DNA from: Tritrichomonas foetus | Lineage: Eukaryota; Parabasalia; Tritrichomonadida; Tritrichomonadidae | Length of the DNA stretch: 19,808 nucleotides | Assembly (NCBI GenBank): GCA_001839685.1 | Contig: MLAK01000614.1 | Coordinates: 1 to 19,808 of the forward strand | Reading direction: 5' to 3' | Shown here: positions 9,015 through 17,697 of the stretch, one piece after another | Position numbering within the stretch: the stretch's first letter is position 1 | Layout: the number at the start of each line of letters is the position of its first letter | The notes under the pieces: generated by a model | What the model saw: the letters and a program-made list of their open reading frames with translations, nothing else | What the model was told of the DNA's origin: nothing | Databases searched by the model: none | Program-made: the position numbers and the translations under genes

Positions 9015-12000
9015 ATGTCTCGAAGACATCGAAATGGTGCATTTGATAAACGTCACTTTACTTTGCCGATATACGATCAATTTGATACTCTTCTAGGCGT
9101 TAAACTTCCGATTCACCAATCTGAAGCCGATGAAATGAAATATGTTCGAACAGTTCTCGAAAATCACAGCATTCCAAACGCCTTTGAAGGTCTTGCGATA
9201 GTCCTTTCAAAAACTAACCATCGAAGTGTCCATAAAGAAATTGCGGATTTCATTTTAAAGTGTCTTGAGAAGCCGTTAGATATCACAGAATGTATGGAAG
9301 GTGAATCCAAAATGCGTCATTCATTTTCGAGTGATTTCGATTCACCTTTATTTGAAATCAAACCAAAAGTTAGAACATCAGTCTCAATGTCTCATTTCCA
9401 AACGCTAGAAGAAAGTGATCAGTCATCAGCAATGAGTGAAAACGAAATGGACGAACCAGACGAAGATTCTCCGTTTTTAATTGAATTATTAAATAATCTG
9501 CCCTCAATGATTCCACATTTCACAAAAGAGGAGCAGACTAATGTATTAAGTAAGATTCCTGGAATTTTTATCGCACTCGCTCCAGACCCACAAGTGATGA
9601 ATATTAAAGGGATTCCAAAATTTGTGTATTTCAAAGCTGCAACTCAATGTGCAACTGCAATCATAAAATTGAATAGTGTTAACGTTATTGACAAATCTGA
9701 AATTTTCCAACTCGCCAAATTAATCATTTTGGCGTCTTTTACTTGTTCTTCAAACATCGGTGATATTGTGAGAATGACCAAATCAAAATCAACTGCATTT
9801 CTAAACTATATTGGTGAATGCTTACCTTTCTTTGCAACATTACTACCAATTATAGATAAAGACGATAATGGTTTAATTTTATTACTACAACAATTCTTTA
9901 TTTCAATGATTGTCCAGACAACTGGTGATTTGTCAATTTTAGCCAAAAACTTCCGTGAATTGATCACTGTCATTAATTTAATGCCACCATTTGTTTCAAG
10001 TTCAAACCAAATTGAATTTTCAACACTTTCTGCTTACGTACAAGATATTCTAACTAAACTCAAAGTGAACCAATATCAAAAGCGTAATGAAGAATTTGCT
10101 GAAGCCTTTTGTAAAATCGCTCCAAATATTCCAATAAAAACTGTTACAAATCTACCCATCGCAGATATCGTTCTTTTATTGTCGATTGCAGTCCTTGAAA
10201 AAACTCGAGCCTCACAAGGAAACTTTATTCCAATGTTTGGTTACTTCGAAGTTGATTTTTACCCAGAATTTTCGCAATGTCTTGATGCAATAGCTTTCCC
10301 AATCTTCATGTCATTCCAAACATATATTTCATCATTATCAAGTGTTGTTATTATTCGATCTAAAATACTTCCAATTTTATCGCATGTGTTTAAACATTAT
10401 ACAGGAAGAAATCCTCGTGTTTTATCTTTTATTGATAAAATTACATCGCCGATCGTTTCTGTTCATCCACTTGCAATTTGCGCACATGAAACAGCCAAAT
10501 CATATCTTGAATCTTATGTTGATTTGAAATATCAAAAATCAACTAGGCTTGAATCATTAAAAGAAATTGGTCTGCAAATGTTTGCGAAATCTGTAGAAAT
10601 GGTTCCTAATGCATTCAATGCAGTACTTCACAATATTATTTTTAGAGAGAATGAAAACATATTTTCTCCACAAAGTGATTTCCTTTCTGTAATTATGGAT
10701 TTATATCCACCTGAACAGTTATTGACTTTCACACAACAGCTTTCAGTCAAACAACGTGCACTTGGAGTTGTCAAATATTTAAGTCATCGTCAAATCAATA
10801 AAATTGAAAACAAAGACGATCGACTACTTTTATTGGCGCTTCATTTTATTAATTGCTCAAATAAAAAGGCTGTTAAAGAATTAAGTGATACTGCCTCACC
10901 ATCTCTCCTAATGATGATTTGGTCACAAATTGCAATGGTTCCTGAATATCAAAGCAAAGAATTTATGCAAGCTTTAGCAGTCAAATTTGTAAAATTGGTT
11001 AATCGTGATCGAGGAATTTTTAATCAAAAAGAAATTGAAATTGATTTTATTAAATATCAAGCAACAGTTTTGAGCTTTTTCAGTGAGCAATTAAATTTAA
11101 TGACTTTTGCTGAAGAAATTTTATTTATTGTTTCACCAATGATTCATAAAGAGTTCAATTCATCACCTGCAATTATTACTGCATTAATTCCACTTGCTTA
11201 TTTCATTTGTACAGCAATTCTTGTGCCAAGATCAAACACGGTAATGAGGGTTTCACTTGTTCATTACTTACTGAAGCTTGTTCTTGTTATCATTTCAATC
11301 TATTCTAAACCAAATCTCTATAAATATCTTGACGAAAGTGATTTAGAAAACCTTCAAAAACTTATTGATCAATTCAATTTGGTTGCTAAAAGTTTGAATA
11401 TTAATCAAGATATCTCAAACATCTTAAAACCACCTGTCAATCGTGTTAAAATTGGTGAAAATGCATGCGCTGTTTTACGAAAACTATCAGAAATTGCAAA
11501 AACTGATGCTTTAATTTATCACAAAATATCTGATCTTATTTGTTTCCTTCTTGTGAACGAGTATTCGTTCTTTTCTGCATATTTTAATCCAACAACCAAA
11601 TCTGCAATTTCTTCTGCATTGATCTCAAAATATATGGTTAAACCAAGGAATTATTTCTTACCCGCTGTAATTCCATTTTTCTGGCAAGTTTATCCAACAT
11701 CCATTCCATCAGTCTGTGAAATTTTGAATGTGCTTGATCAGGTTATACCTTTAATTCCTGCATTATTAGAAGAAAGTCCAAATAATGCAAAAGGTGTGCC
11801 AATTCTTATTTCTAAAGCATCTCCTGGAAGCCTTCATTTATGTGACATTATGCCACCTGAATCTTCACTTAGTCTACTTCGACCAGAGATTCTCGAAAAC
11901 CAAGAGTCATCGAAATATGTAGAAAAATGTCTCGAGCAGTTTACTGTTCAAAACGCTCTACTATACATTCCACAATTCGTTCAAGCTCTTAGGTATGATC

Positions 12001-13232
12001 CATTTGACTCACTCAGAGAATTCTTACTTCAGTTCTGTAAGAAATCTGACTCATTTACTCACTTCTTATTATGGAATATTGCTTCAGAGAAATGTAAAGT
12101 AAGCATTGATGAAAAATTCCAACAATCTCTTGTTGCACTTGAAGGACAAATCTTATTCACAATGAATACAGATGAGCAACAACACTATGATAATGAACTT
12201 CAATTTATTAATAATATTTCTGCGATTTCTGCTCGATTATTGCCTCTGCCGTTTGATGAACGTAAGAAAGCATTAGTTGATGAATTATCTAATCTTATAT
12301 TCACAAGCGATTTGTATGTTCCATCGAATCCAGAATATAAAATTTTGGAAATCGATGCAGCACATTCAATTCCTCTGAAATCCCATTCTAGAGTTCCAAT
12401 TCTTGTGCGATTTAAAGCAAGAAAAGGAAAAGAAAAGCCAACATTTATAAACTGTATCTTTAAGATCGAAGATGATGTTCGAATGGATGCTTTAATGATT
12501 CAATTAATTGATAGAATCTATACAATTATTCTTGAATCAGGAATTGATTGTTTCTTGCTTCCTTATAGAATCTATGCGACAGGTGATAATCGTGGTGTTA
12601 TTGAATGTATCCAAAATGCAAAATCACGACACGACCTTGGTGAACTTACAAAATCATCATTACTGAAATACTTCATTGCTGCTTATGGACAACCCGGCAC
12701 ACCTGATTTTGAACGTGCTCAATACAACTTCATCAAATCAATGGCACCATACTCTTTAATCTGTTATCTCTTCCAAGTTAAAGATCGACATAATGCTAAT
12801 ATTATGATCGATGATGAAGGTCATGTAATTCATATTGACTTTGGCTTCATTTTCGAAATTTCTCCAGGTGGAAATATGAAATTTGAAAAAGCACCATTCA
12901 AACTTAGTAATGAAATGGTCGAACTAATGGGAGGATCAATTACTGCTCCACCTTTCATTCGATTTTCTGAGCTCTTTGCGCAATGTTTTGTTGCGATTCG
13001 ATCACGAATTGATGAAATTGAAGCTATTGCCTATCTAATGAAAGATGCTGGATTAACATGTTTTAAGAATGATTCATTTAAGAAACTTAGAGAAAGATTT
13101 TTCTTAGACAAGCCTGGTGTTGACCTTCAAGAAAGTGTTCATTCACTTATTACTAGTTCATTAGGTGCTTATACAACTCTTGCTTATGATGCATTCCAAT
13201 CTGCACAAAATGGAATCTTTTATATGAAATAA
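9015..13232 (+). CDS. PI4KA: Phosphatidylinositol 4-kinase III-alpha (Stt4/PI4KA type)
   Basis: This lipid kinase phosphorylates phosphatidylinositol on the 4-OH to make PI4P, in other eukaryotes chiefly at the plasma membrane and as the precursor of PI(4,5)P2. It has 1405 residues; human PI4KA is about 2100 and yeast Stt4 1900, so the N-terminal helical part is reduced. Residues 1-900 are mainly alpha-helical solenoid with an acidic, serine-rich insert at about 105-150. The PIK helical region follows, with RYDPFDSLREFLLQF near 992. PI4KA-specific signatures then appear: DLYVPSNPEY, FKIEDDVRMD (ATP lysine K1150), GVIECIQNAKSRHDLG, catalytic loop KDRHNAN (D1257, H1259, N1260), and HIDFGF (DFG 1275-1277) followed by EISPGGN. 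All catalytic residues are intact. The C-terminus QSAQNGIFY matches the family tail. The start is the ATG in AAAAATGTCT; no upstream in-frame ATG is credible. The stop TAA is followed by A (TAAA). Confidence 0.95.
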   Translation: MSRRHRNGAFDKRHFTLPIYDQFDTLLGVKLPIHQSEADEMKYVRTVLENHSIPNAFEGLAIVLSKTNHRSVHKEIADFILKCLEKPLDITECMEGESKMRHSFSSDFDSPLFEIKPKVRTSVSMSHFQTLEESDQSSAMSENEMDEPDEDSPFLIELLNNLPSMIPHFTKEEQTNVLSKIPGIFIALAPDPQVMNIKGIPKFVYFKAATQCATAIIKLNSVNVIDKSEIFQLAKLIILASFTCSSNIGDIVRMTKSKSTAFLNYIGECLPFFATLLPIIDKDDNGLILLLQQFFISMIVQTTGDLSILAKNFRELITVINLMPPFVSSSNQIEFSTLSAYVQDILTKLKVNQYQKRNEEFAEAFCKIAPNIPIKTVTNLPIADIVLLLSIAVLEKTRASQGNFIPMFGYFEVDFYPEFSQCLDAIAFPIFMSFQTYISSLSSVVIIRSKILPILSHVFKHYTGRNPRVLSFIDKITSPIVSVHPLAICAHETAKSYLESYVDLKYQKSTRLESLKEIGLQMFAKSVEMVPNAFNAVLHNIIFRENENIFSPQSDFLSVIMDLYPPEQLLTFTQQLSVKQRALGVVKYLSHRQINKIENKDDRLLLLALHFINCSNKKAVKELSDTASPSLLMMIWSQIAMVPEYQSKEFMQALAVKFVKLVNRDRGIFNQKEIEIDFIKYQATVLSFFSEQLNLMTFAEEILFIVSPMIHKEFNSSPAIITALIPLAYFICTAILVPRSNTVMRVSLVHYLLKLVLVIISIYSKPNLYKYLDESDLENLQKLIDQFNLVAKSLNINQDISNILKPPVNRVKIGENACAVLRKLSEIAKTDALIYHKISDLICFLLVNEYSFFSAYFNPTTKSAISSALISKYMVKPRNYFLPAVIPFFWQVYPTSIPSVCEILNVLDQVIPLIPALLEESPNNAKGVPILISKASPGSLHLCDIMPPESSLSLLRPEILENQESSKYVEKCLEQFTVQNALLYIPQFVQALRYDPFDSLREFLLQFCKKSDSFTHFLLWNIASEKCKVSIDEKFQQSLVALEGQILFTMNTDEQQHYDNELQFINNISAISARLLPLPFDERKKALVDELSNLIFTSDLYVPSNPEYKILEIDAAHSIPLKSHSRVPILVRFKARKGKEKPTFINCIFKIEDDVRMDALMIQLIDRIYTIILESGIDCFLLPYRIYATGDNRGVIECIQNAKSRHDLGELTKSSLLKYFIAAYGQPGTPDFERAQYNFIKSMAPYSLICYLFQVKDRHNANIMIDDEGHVIHIDFGFIFEISPGGNMKFEKAPFKLSNEMVELMGGSITAPPFIRFSELFAQCFVAIRSRIDEIEAIAYLMKDAGLTCFKNDSFKKLRERFFLDKPGVDLQESVHSLITSSLGAYTTLAYDAFQSAQNGIFYMK

Positions 13233-14188
13233 ATATCATATTATATCGGGAAAATACTATTGTTTTTTTCCTTCAACTTTTATTAATTATATAATCACAG
13301 AAAAATAAATTTTTCACTATATAATTTATGAAATCCGCATTTCCAAGCCAAGAAAAATAATAATATTAGGTATCGATTTTCATAAAAAAAAAGAGAGATT
13401 TTATTTAAAGAATTGGATATATCCAATATATAGGATTTAGTGATGAATGAAAATAGCCAAATTCTGATGACAAAAAATGAAAGGAAAATAAAAAAAATGA
13501 TATCATGGTAAGAGTGGCCTTAGCAATGACCAGGATAAAAATATTGAAGTTTCATAAATATTGTTACACGAATATTGGAAAGTATAAAATTTTTTGGAGA
13601 TGAACATATTTTGATTATAATTAACCGATAATTTATTTATCTGAACTCTCTTCAATTAATCTCCCTAATCGCTTTTTTTAGAAATTTTGCGAAATTTTGA
13701 TGAACAAAAATGGCAGATTTATTAATTCGAAGTATTTTTAAAGTTAGATTATATTTCCAATCACTTTTTAAATATGTATCGAAGAAATTCAATAGGTGGT
13801 GGTAATATGGATTTAAACTTTTCAAAAACCCAAATAATTGTGAAATGAGATCAATTGAAAATGAATGTAACATCAATATTGATATTAAAATATTTTTGAG
13901 AGATTTTTTACTTTTTTTCAGAGAGTTCAGACGAGATAATTTGGTTTTTTCTTTTCCTTTTTTTGTGGAAATGATATGTATTAGTTATTTTTGGCAATAA
14001 AATCAGTTTTTAATGAGATATCCCAATTAAACCTCATAAGCCCAATTATGACTATTAGTCAAAAAGTTTTTTCATTTGAAAATAAGGTGGCTTTTTCATA
14101 ACTTTCACACTGAATAAGATAAATTAAGAAATAAATCTAACCTCAATTGAAGTGGGGAAATAAGTGAAGAAATTTTTTTAAAAGACAA
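13233..14188. other. AT-rich intergenic region, no convincing gene
   Basis: These ~950 bases separate the PI4K stop and the RhoGAP start, both on the plus strand. A 16-bp perfect palindrome with the core TTGGATATATCCAA lies at 13412-13427, about 180 bases past the PI4K stop. A minus-strand open frame of 73 codons (ATG at 13871-13873, stop at 13652-13654) is rich in Leu, Phe, Lys and Asn and has no recognisable domain; a frame of this size can arise by chance in such DNA. I see no tRNA A/B-box pair, snRNA signature or repeat. The promoter of the downstream gene presumably lies in the last 100 or so bases. Confidence 0.45.
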
Positions 14189-16366
14189 ATGAGTGTAGAA
14201 GATGTTTATTACGTTTTCTTCGATAGCGACAACACGCCGTATTTCTACCACCACCAAACAGAAAATACTACGTACGATAAACCAGCCCAGGGCGTTTTCT
14301 TAGACCCAAATACGAATGAATTATTTGATTTCTCGAGAATTTCTGGCGCCGCTTCAGAAACTGCAACAAGTCATCCGATCGAAAGCGAAACGAAGCACAA
14401 GCCAAAAACGAAAAAAGTGAAAAAAATCAAAAGATCAAAATCGAAAGAAGTTAGCGACAGACAAGCAGAGCAACCACCTCCAGAAGATCAAAATCAACAA
14501 ATATACACTCAGGCGCCAGCAAACCCGCCAGAAGAGAACCACGTTGAAAATCAAGAATATGAACAACCACAGCCAGCCGAACCAGAAATTCAAAATGTAC
14601 AACCAGAGGAAGTTCAACAGCCAGTAGAAGTTCAGCAGCCAGAGGAAGTTCAACAGCCAGAAGAAGTTCAGCAGCCAGAAGAAGTTCAGCAGCCAGAAAT
14701 TGATCAACAACCTGCCCCACAAGAAGAATCTGAGCCGGTTGTTTATGATGGAAATACAGACATTTATTATGTTTTCTTAGATGGATCAAATATTCCATAT
14801 TACTATCATAATGTCACACAAGCAACAACATATGATAAGCCATCGAGTGGAGTTTTTCTTGATCCAAATACAAACAAGCCATTCGATTTCACACCTTATG
14901 TGAAGCCAAAGAGAGTAATCATTCAAGCTGAACCAGAACCCCAGCCACAGGAAAAACCAACTCCAGACTTGTCTGCCAAAAGTCGAAAAAGTAAGCACCA
15001 TCACTCATCTCATCGTGGGACAGTTTCAATGACTAGTAGTCCAGCTGGATTTGTTATTGATATCCCTAGGGAAGTTCGTCATCCGCGTAAAGAAAGAAGG
15101 GCAACTTTACCACCACGTAAATCCTTCTTTCCAAATGCTGAATCGCTTTCCTTGCCAACAGATATCAAGCAAGATATTCAAAAATTCCAAGTTAATGATT
15201 ATGCCCGTAAGTTTTTCAAAGAACACCGTGAACGCCACTTCTTCACACGCAGGAAGATATCTGCAGAAACAATGTCGCAATTCCAAGATGATCCAATTAA
15301 AGACTCTCTGTTATCATCACTTTCAAAAAATAACCAAAAAGATGCAATCGAATTATTCAAACTAATTCTTGCCTATACTGGTGCAGCCAAAGATTCAAAA
15401 CCAAAACCATCTGCAGCAGATGCAATTTTACAGCTTGTCTCCAGAAACCCTGTAATTAGAGATGAGCTGTTTTTCCAATTAATCAAGCAAACAAATAACA
15501 ATCCCAATGAAAGTTGTTTAGTAAAAACATGGGAACTTTTCGTCGTGGCTGCAACTGTCTTTCCATCATCCAGAGATTCCGAAGTCTGGATTAAATCTCA
15601 CCTCGCACGTGAAGCTGCCAAAGACACAAACAAACAGATTGCAGATATGGCACAATTCTCATACATTAGATTTTCATCCAGATGTGTCATTGGAAAACCA
15701 ATGGAAATTGCTGGATTTAATTTTGTGAAGAAAATTATTCGCGATCCTTTCGAGTCAAAGCGAACTTTTGGTGCTTCCATATATGAACAATTATGGAACC
15801 AAAGAATTTCGCATAAACTCTTCCCAATTCCATACGTTCTTCATCATCTCTGTGAACTTCTTTTGGAAAAAGGTTGTGAACAACATGAAGGTATTTTTAG
15901 ACTTCCAGGAAATGGAAAAATCATTAAACAAATGCAAGATAAAGCGAACACTGGTGGAACAATCACCCTTGAGTATGAAATGAACGATATTGCATCACTC
16001 TTAAAGAGCTGGTTCGCTGAACTCCCTGACAAATTGATTCCAAATGAAATGACGCCACAATTGATGACTGCTTACGAAGATGGAAAATATGTGGAATTTG
16101 TTGGAAAATTACCAAAAGCCCATATGTTCACTTTGAAATACTTAATCGGATTCTTCCAAAGAATGATAAAGGCCGAACCAGTTACAAAAATGGGAGCACA
16201 AAATTTGGCCATATGTTTTGGTCCAAATGTGATTTACTCAGGAAATGTTACTGATTTGGCAGACTTTGAAAAATTCAAGAATATTTCGATCTCATTTCTT
16301 ACTAATTTGATAGAAAATCTCAAAACTGATGATATATATCCGATTCCACCTGAATTGCTTATTTAA
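14189..16366 (+). CDS. WW-WW-MyTH4-RhoGAP protein (Vilse/ARHGAP39 type)
   Basis: This 725-residue Rho-family GTPase activator combines two WW-like modules, a MyTH4 domain and a C-terminal RhoGAP, the architecture of Vilse/CrossGAP/ARHGAP39, which links Rac/Cdc42 inactivation to the cytoskeleton. The modules (about 4-49 and 188-237) resemble each other closely: PYFYHHQTENTTYDKP and PYYYHNVTQATTYDKP, each followed by a conserved GVFLDPNTN stretch. Both lack the two signature tryptophans. Between them lies a basic KKVKKIKRSKSK run and a Pro/Gln/Glu-rich linker with EVQQPE repeats. MyTH4 spans about 350-505. RhoGAP spans about 525-712 with the arginine finger R571 in GIFRLPGNG, LLKSWFAELPDKLIP, and the conserved Asn in NLAICFGPNVI, so GAP activity is expected. 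The start is the first ATG, directly before the first module. The stop TAA lies in TTTAAGTAAA. Confidence 0.92.
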   Translation: MSVEDVYYVFFDSDNTPYFYHHQTENTTYDKPAQGVFLDPNTNELFDFSRISGAASETATSHPIESETKHKPKTKKVKKIKRSKSKEVSDRQAEQPPPEDQNQQIYTQAPANPPEENHVENQEYEQPQPAEPEIQNVQPEEVQQPVEVQQPEEVQQPEEVQQPEEVQQPEIDQQPAPQEESEPVVYDGNTDIYYVFLDGSNIPYYYHNVTQATTYDKPSSGVFLDPNTNKPFDFTPYVKPKRVIIQAEPEPQPQEKPTPDLSAKSRKSKHHHSSHRGTVSMTSSPAGFVIDIPREVRHPRKERRATLPPRKSFFPNAESLSLPTDIKQDIQKFQVNDYARKFFKEHRERHFFTRRKISAETMSQFQDDPIKDSLLSSLSKNNQKDAIELFKLILAYTGAAKDSKPKPSAADAILQLVSRNPVIRDELFFQLIKQTNNNPNESCLVKTWELFVVAATVFPSSRDSEVWIKSHLAREAAKDTNKQIADMAQFSYIRFSSRCVIGKPMEIAGFNFVKKIIRDPFESKRTFGASIYEQLWNQRISHKLFPIPYVLHHLCELLLEKGCEQHEGIFRLPGNGKIIKQMQDKANTGGTITLEYEMNDIASLLKSWFAELPDKLIPNEMTPQLMTAYEDGKYVEFVGKLPKAHMFTLKYLIGFFQRMIKAEPVTKMGAQNLAICFGPNVIYSGNVTDLADFEKFKNISISFLTNLIENLKTDDIYPIPPELLI
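14609..14698 (+). repeat. In-frame 18-bp tandem repeat, five copies
   Basis: Five consecutive 18-bp units (type GAAGTTCAGCAGCCAGAA) encode EVQQPE five times, the first ending in Val instead of Glu. Copies begin at 14609, 14627, 14645, 14663 and 14681. The last two are identical in DNA and the others differ by one to three bases, which suggests recent unit duplication. The repeat lies in the disordered linker between the two WW-like modules of the RhoGAP and keeps the reading frame whatever the copy number. A degenerate continuation (IDQQPA) follows. Confidence 0.9.
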
Positions 16367-16582
16367 GTAAATTCATTTTCATTTTATTAAAAGTTATCAG
16401 TGCTCAAAAAAAAAAATCATTTTGTTTTTAATCAATCTCTTGTGTTTTTATATTGTATTGAAGATATTTATTATTCCTAATTTTTTTTTTTTTTTTTTTT
16501 TTTCCTAGACGAGTAAAAACTGTCAAAAAATTTACGATGCAAAATTTGGTGAAAATATGGTTAAAAATATGAGTCAGATTTT
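16367..16582. other. Intergenic spacer with a 23-base poly-T tract
   Basis: These 216 bases hold the 3' end of the RhoGAP gene and the promoter of the small basic-protein gene. An uninterrupted run of 23 T lies at 16481-16503. It may exclude nucleosomes upstream of the next gene, or it may simply be a slippage-prone homopolymer whose length is uncertain in the assembly. Three short upstream ATGs (16537, 16557, 16569) follow it. Confidence 0.5.
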
Positions 16583-17140
16583 ATGGGTTTAAAACGACAT
16601 TCAAGTCAAAAAAATCGTTATTCCCATTCTTCAATGTATAAACAAAAACATGTAAATATTGTAACTTTTATTCGCTCGATGAAGACTCACGAACATGAAT
16701 TTAAATCACAAATCGCTCAAACGTATGACCAGGTTCAAAAGCTTGATGCGAAATATAAAATGATTCAAAGGAAAACCATTCCAATTTTAAAGAAACTCGA
16801 CGATCCAGCTTTCGAACTCTCACAGCGCAAAAAGACAAAGGAGCAGCATGCAAGGCCGCCTGAATCTGAAAATTATGTCAAAATGGATCGAAAGAAGCTT
16901 TACAACTATGAAAGAGAACTGAAATTATATCAACAAAGACAGAATCATTCAGAGCTAGAAGATACCCTCTGGTCAATTCCATTCTCTGCTGAAAGATACA
17001 CACCATTTTCAACAAATGCAGAGAAGCAATACCGGCACCGATCCTATCCATCAGCTTGGAAGCCATCTAAAAGAAGGGCAAATAGCATGTTGACTACAAC
17101 AGTTCCAAGGGTGGCAACAATCAGGACAGCACCAAAATAA
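16583..17140 (+). CDS. Small basic protein of unknown function
   Basis: I do not recognise this 185-residue protein. It is rich in Lys, Arg, Gln and Ser and strongly basic. Residues about 34-75 are charged and helix-prone (THEHEFKSQIAQTYDQVQKL onward) and could form a short coiled coil. A second helix-prone stretch lies near 105-125. The C-terminal third is Pro/Ser/Thr/Arg-rich and probably disordered. There is no signal peptide or membrane segment. Codon use and mixed composition over 186 codons look coding, and the frame is uninterrupted. The ATG at 16583 is chosen because upstream ATGs are in other frames and end quickly; the uORF starting at 16557 (and 16569) overlaps this start. Basic coiled-coil proteins of this size are common among cytoskeletal and flagellar components, but nothing specific supports that here. 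Confidence 0.7.
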   Translation: MGLKRHSSQKNRYSHSSMYKQKHVNIVTFIRSMKTHEHEFKSQIAQTYDQVQKLDAKYKMIQRKTIPILKKLDDPAFELSQRKKTKEQHARPPESENYVKMDRKKLYNYERELKLYQQRQNHSELEDTLWSIPFSAERYTPFSTNAEKQYRHRSYPSAWKPSKRRANSMLTTTVPRVATIRTAPK

Positions 17141-17309
17141 TTTATTGTTATGTTTGCAATGCGTTTTGTTATTAATTTAAGTGTTTCTTCTTTTACTAAA
17201 ATAAAATAAACACCATAAATATATTTTATTATTCTTGTTTAGACTTCTGTACTACAACCTGATTCGCCAAAGCTTACGTACAATCTTATAAATCTAGTAA
17301 TATGCATGA
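17141..17309. other. AT-rich spacer before the repeat region
   Basis: This follows the stop of the small basic-protein gene and contains several TAAA/ATAAA strings near 17200-17212 suitable for a 3' end. No gene or structured element is visible. Confidence 0.5.
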
Positions 17310-17489
17310 ATGAATGTAATAATTCATTGTATGAATGTAATAATTCATTGTATAAATGTAATAACTCATTTTTACAAATAATAAAGGTGTAATTTGTCTT
17401 GAAAAATTCGTTACCTGATATCATATCCAAAGTCACAAAAATTCAACTCAACAATCAAGAACTTTTGGTCTATTCTATCCATTTCACTT
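17310..17489. repeat. Left copy of a 180-bp direct repeat with 21-bp units
   Basis: The copy opens with units of a 21-bp tandem repeat (starting ATTCATTGTATGAATG at 17322, then a TATA-variant unit at 17343-17363) and continues into about 126 bp of non-repetitive sequence ending CCATTTCACTT. It is identical to 17518-17697. Each 21-bp unit contains a small inverted repeat, ATTCAT-TGT-ATGAAT. Confidence 0.9.
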
Positions 17490-17490
17490 N
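17490..17490. other. Single unknown base (N), probable contig join
   Basis: This is the only ambiguous base in the window. It stands exactly between the two copies of the 180-bp repeat, so it reads as a scaffolding join where overlapping contig ends were placed side by side instead of merged. Confidence 0.85.
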
Positions 17491-17697
17491 CATTGTATGA
17501 ATGTAATAATTCATTGTATGAATGTAATAATTCATTGTATGAATGTAATAATTCATTGTATAAATGTAATAACTCATTTTTACAAATAATAAAGGTGTAA
17601 TTTGTCTTGAAAAATTCGTTACCTGATATCATATCCAAAGTCACAAAAATTCAACTCAACAATCAAGAACTTTTGGTCTATTCTATCCATTTCACTT
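17491..17697. repeat. Right copy of the direct repeat, longer 21-bp array
   Basis: The copy starts part-way through a 21-bp unit (17491-17508), then has full units at 17509, 17530 and the TATA variant at 17551-17571, followed by the same 126-bp unique segment as the left copy. Bases 17518-17697 match 17310-17489 exactly at an offset of 208. It carries at least one more 21-bp unit than the left copy. After 17697 the sequence runs on into non-repeated DNA. Confidence 0.9.

Noticed and set aside
13652..13873. A 73-codon minus-strand ORF between the PI4K and RhoGAP genes
   Set aside because: There is no recognisable domain, its composition follows the AT-rich background, and a frame of this length is expected by chance in about 1 kb of such DNA read six ways.
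14435..14798. Two long minus-strand open frames rich in Leu/Trp across the RhoGAP linker
   Set aside because: They are reverse-strand readings of the EVQQPE repeat and Pro/Gln-rich linker, with no independent coding signal.
15051..15365. A 104-codon plus-strand frame inside the RhoGAP gene
   Set aside because: It overlaps the MyTH4 region in another frame and its translation is featureless; the main frame carries the recognisable domains.
17239..17644. Two minus-strand frames sharing an identical start and NELLHLYNELLHSYNELLHS-type repeats
   Set aside because: They are translations of the 21-bp tandem repeat and its artefactual duplicate, and one of them contains the N.
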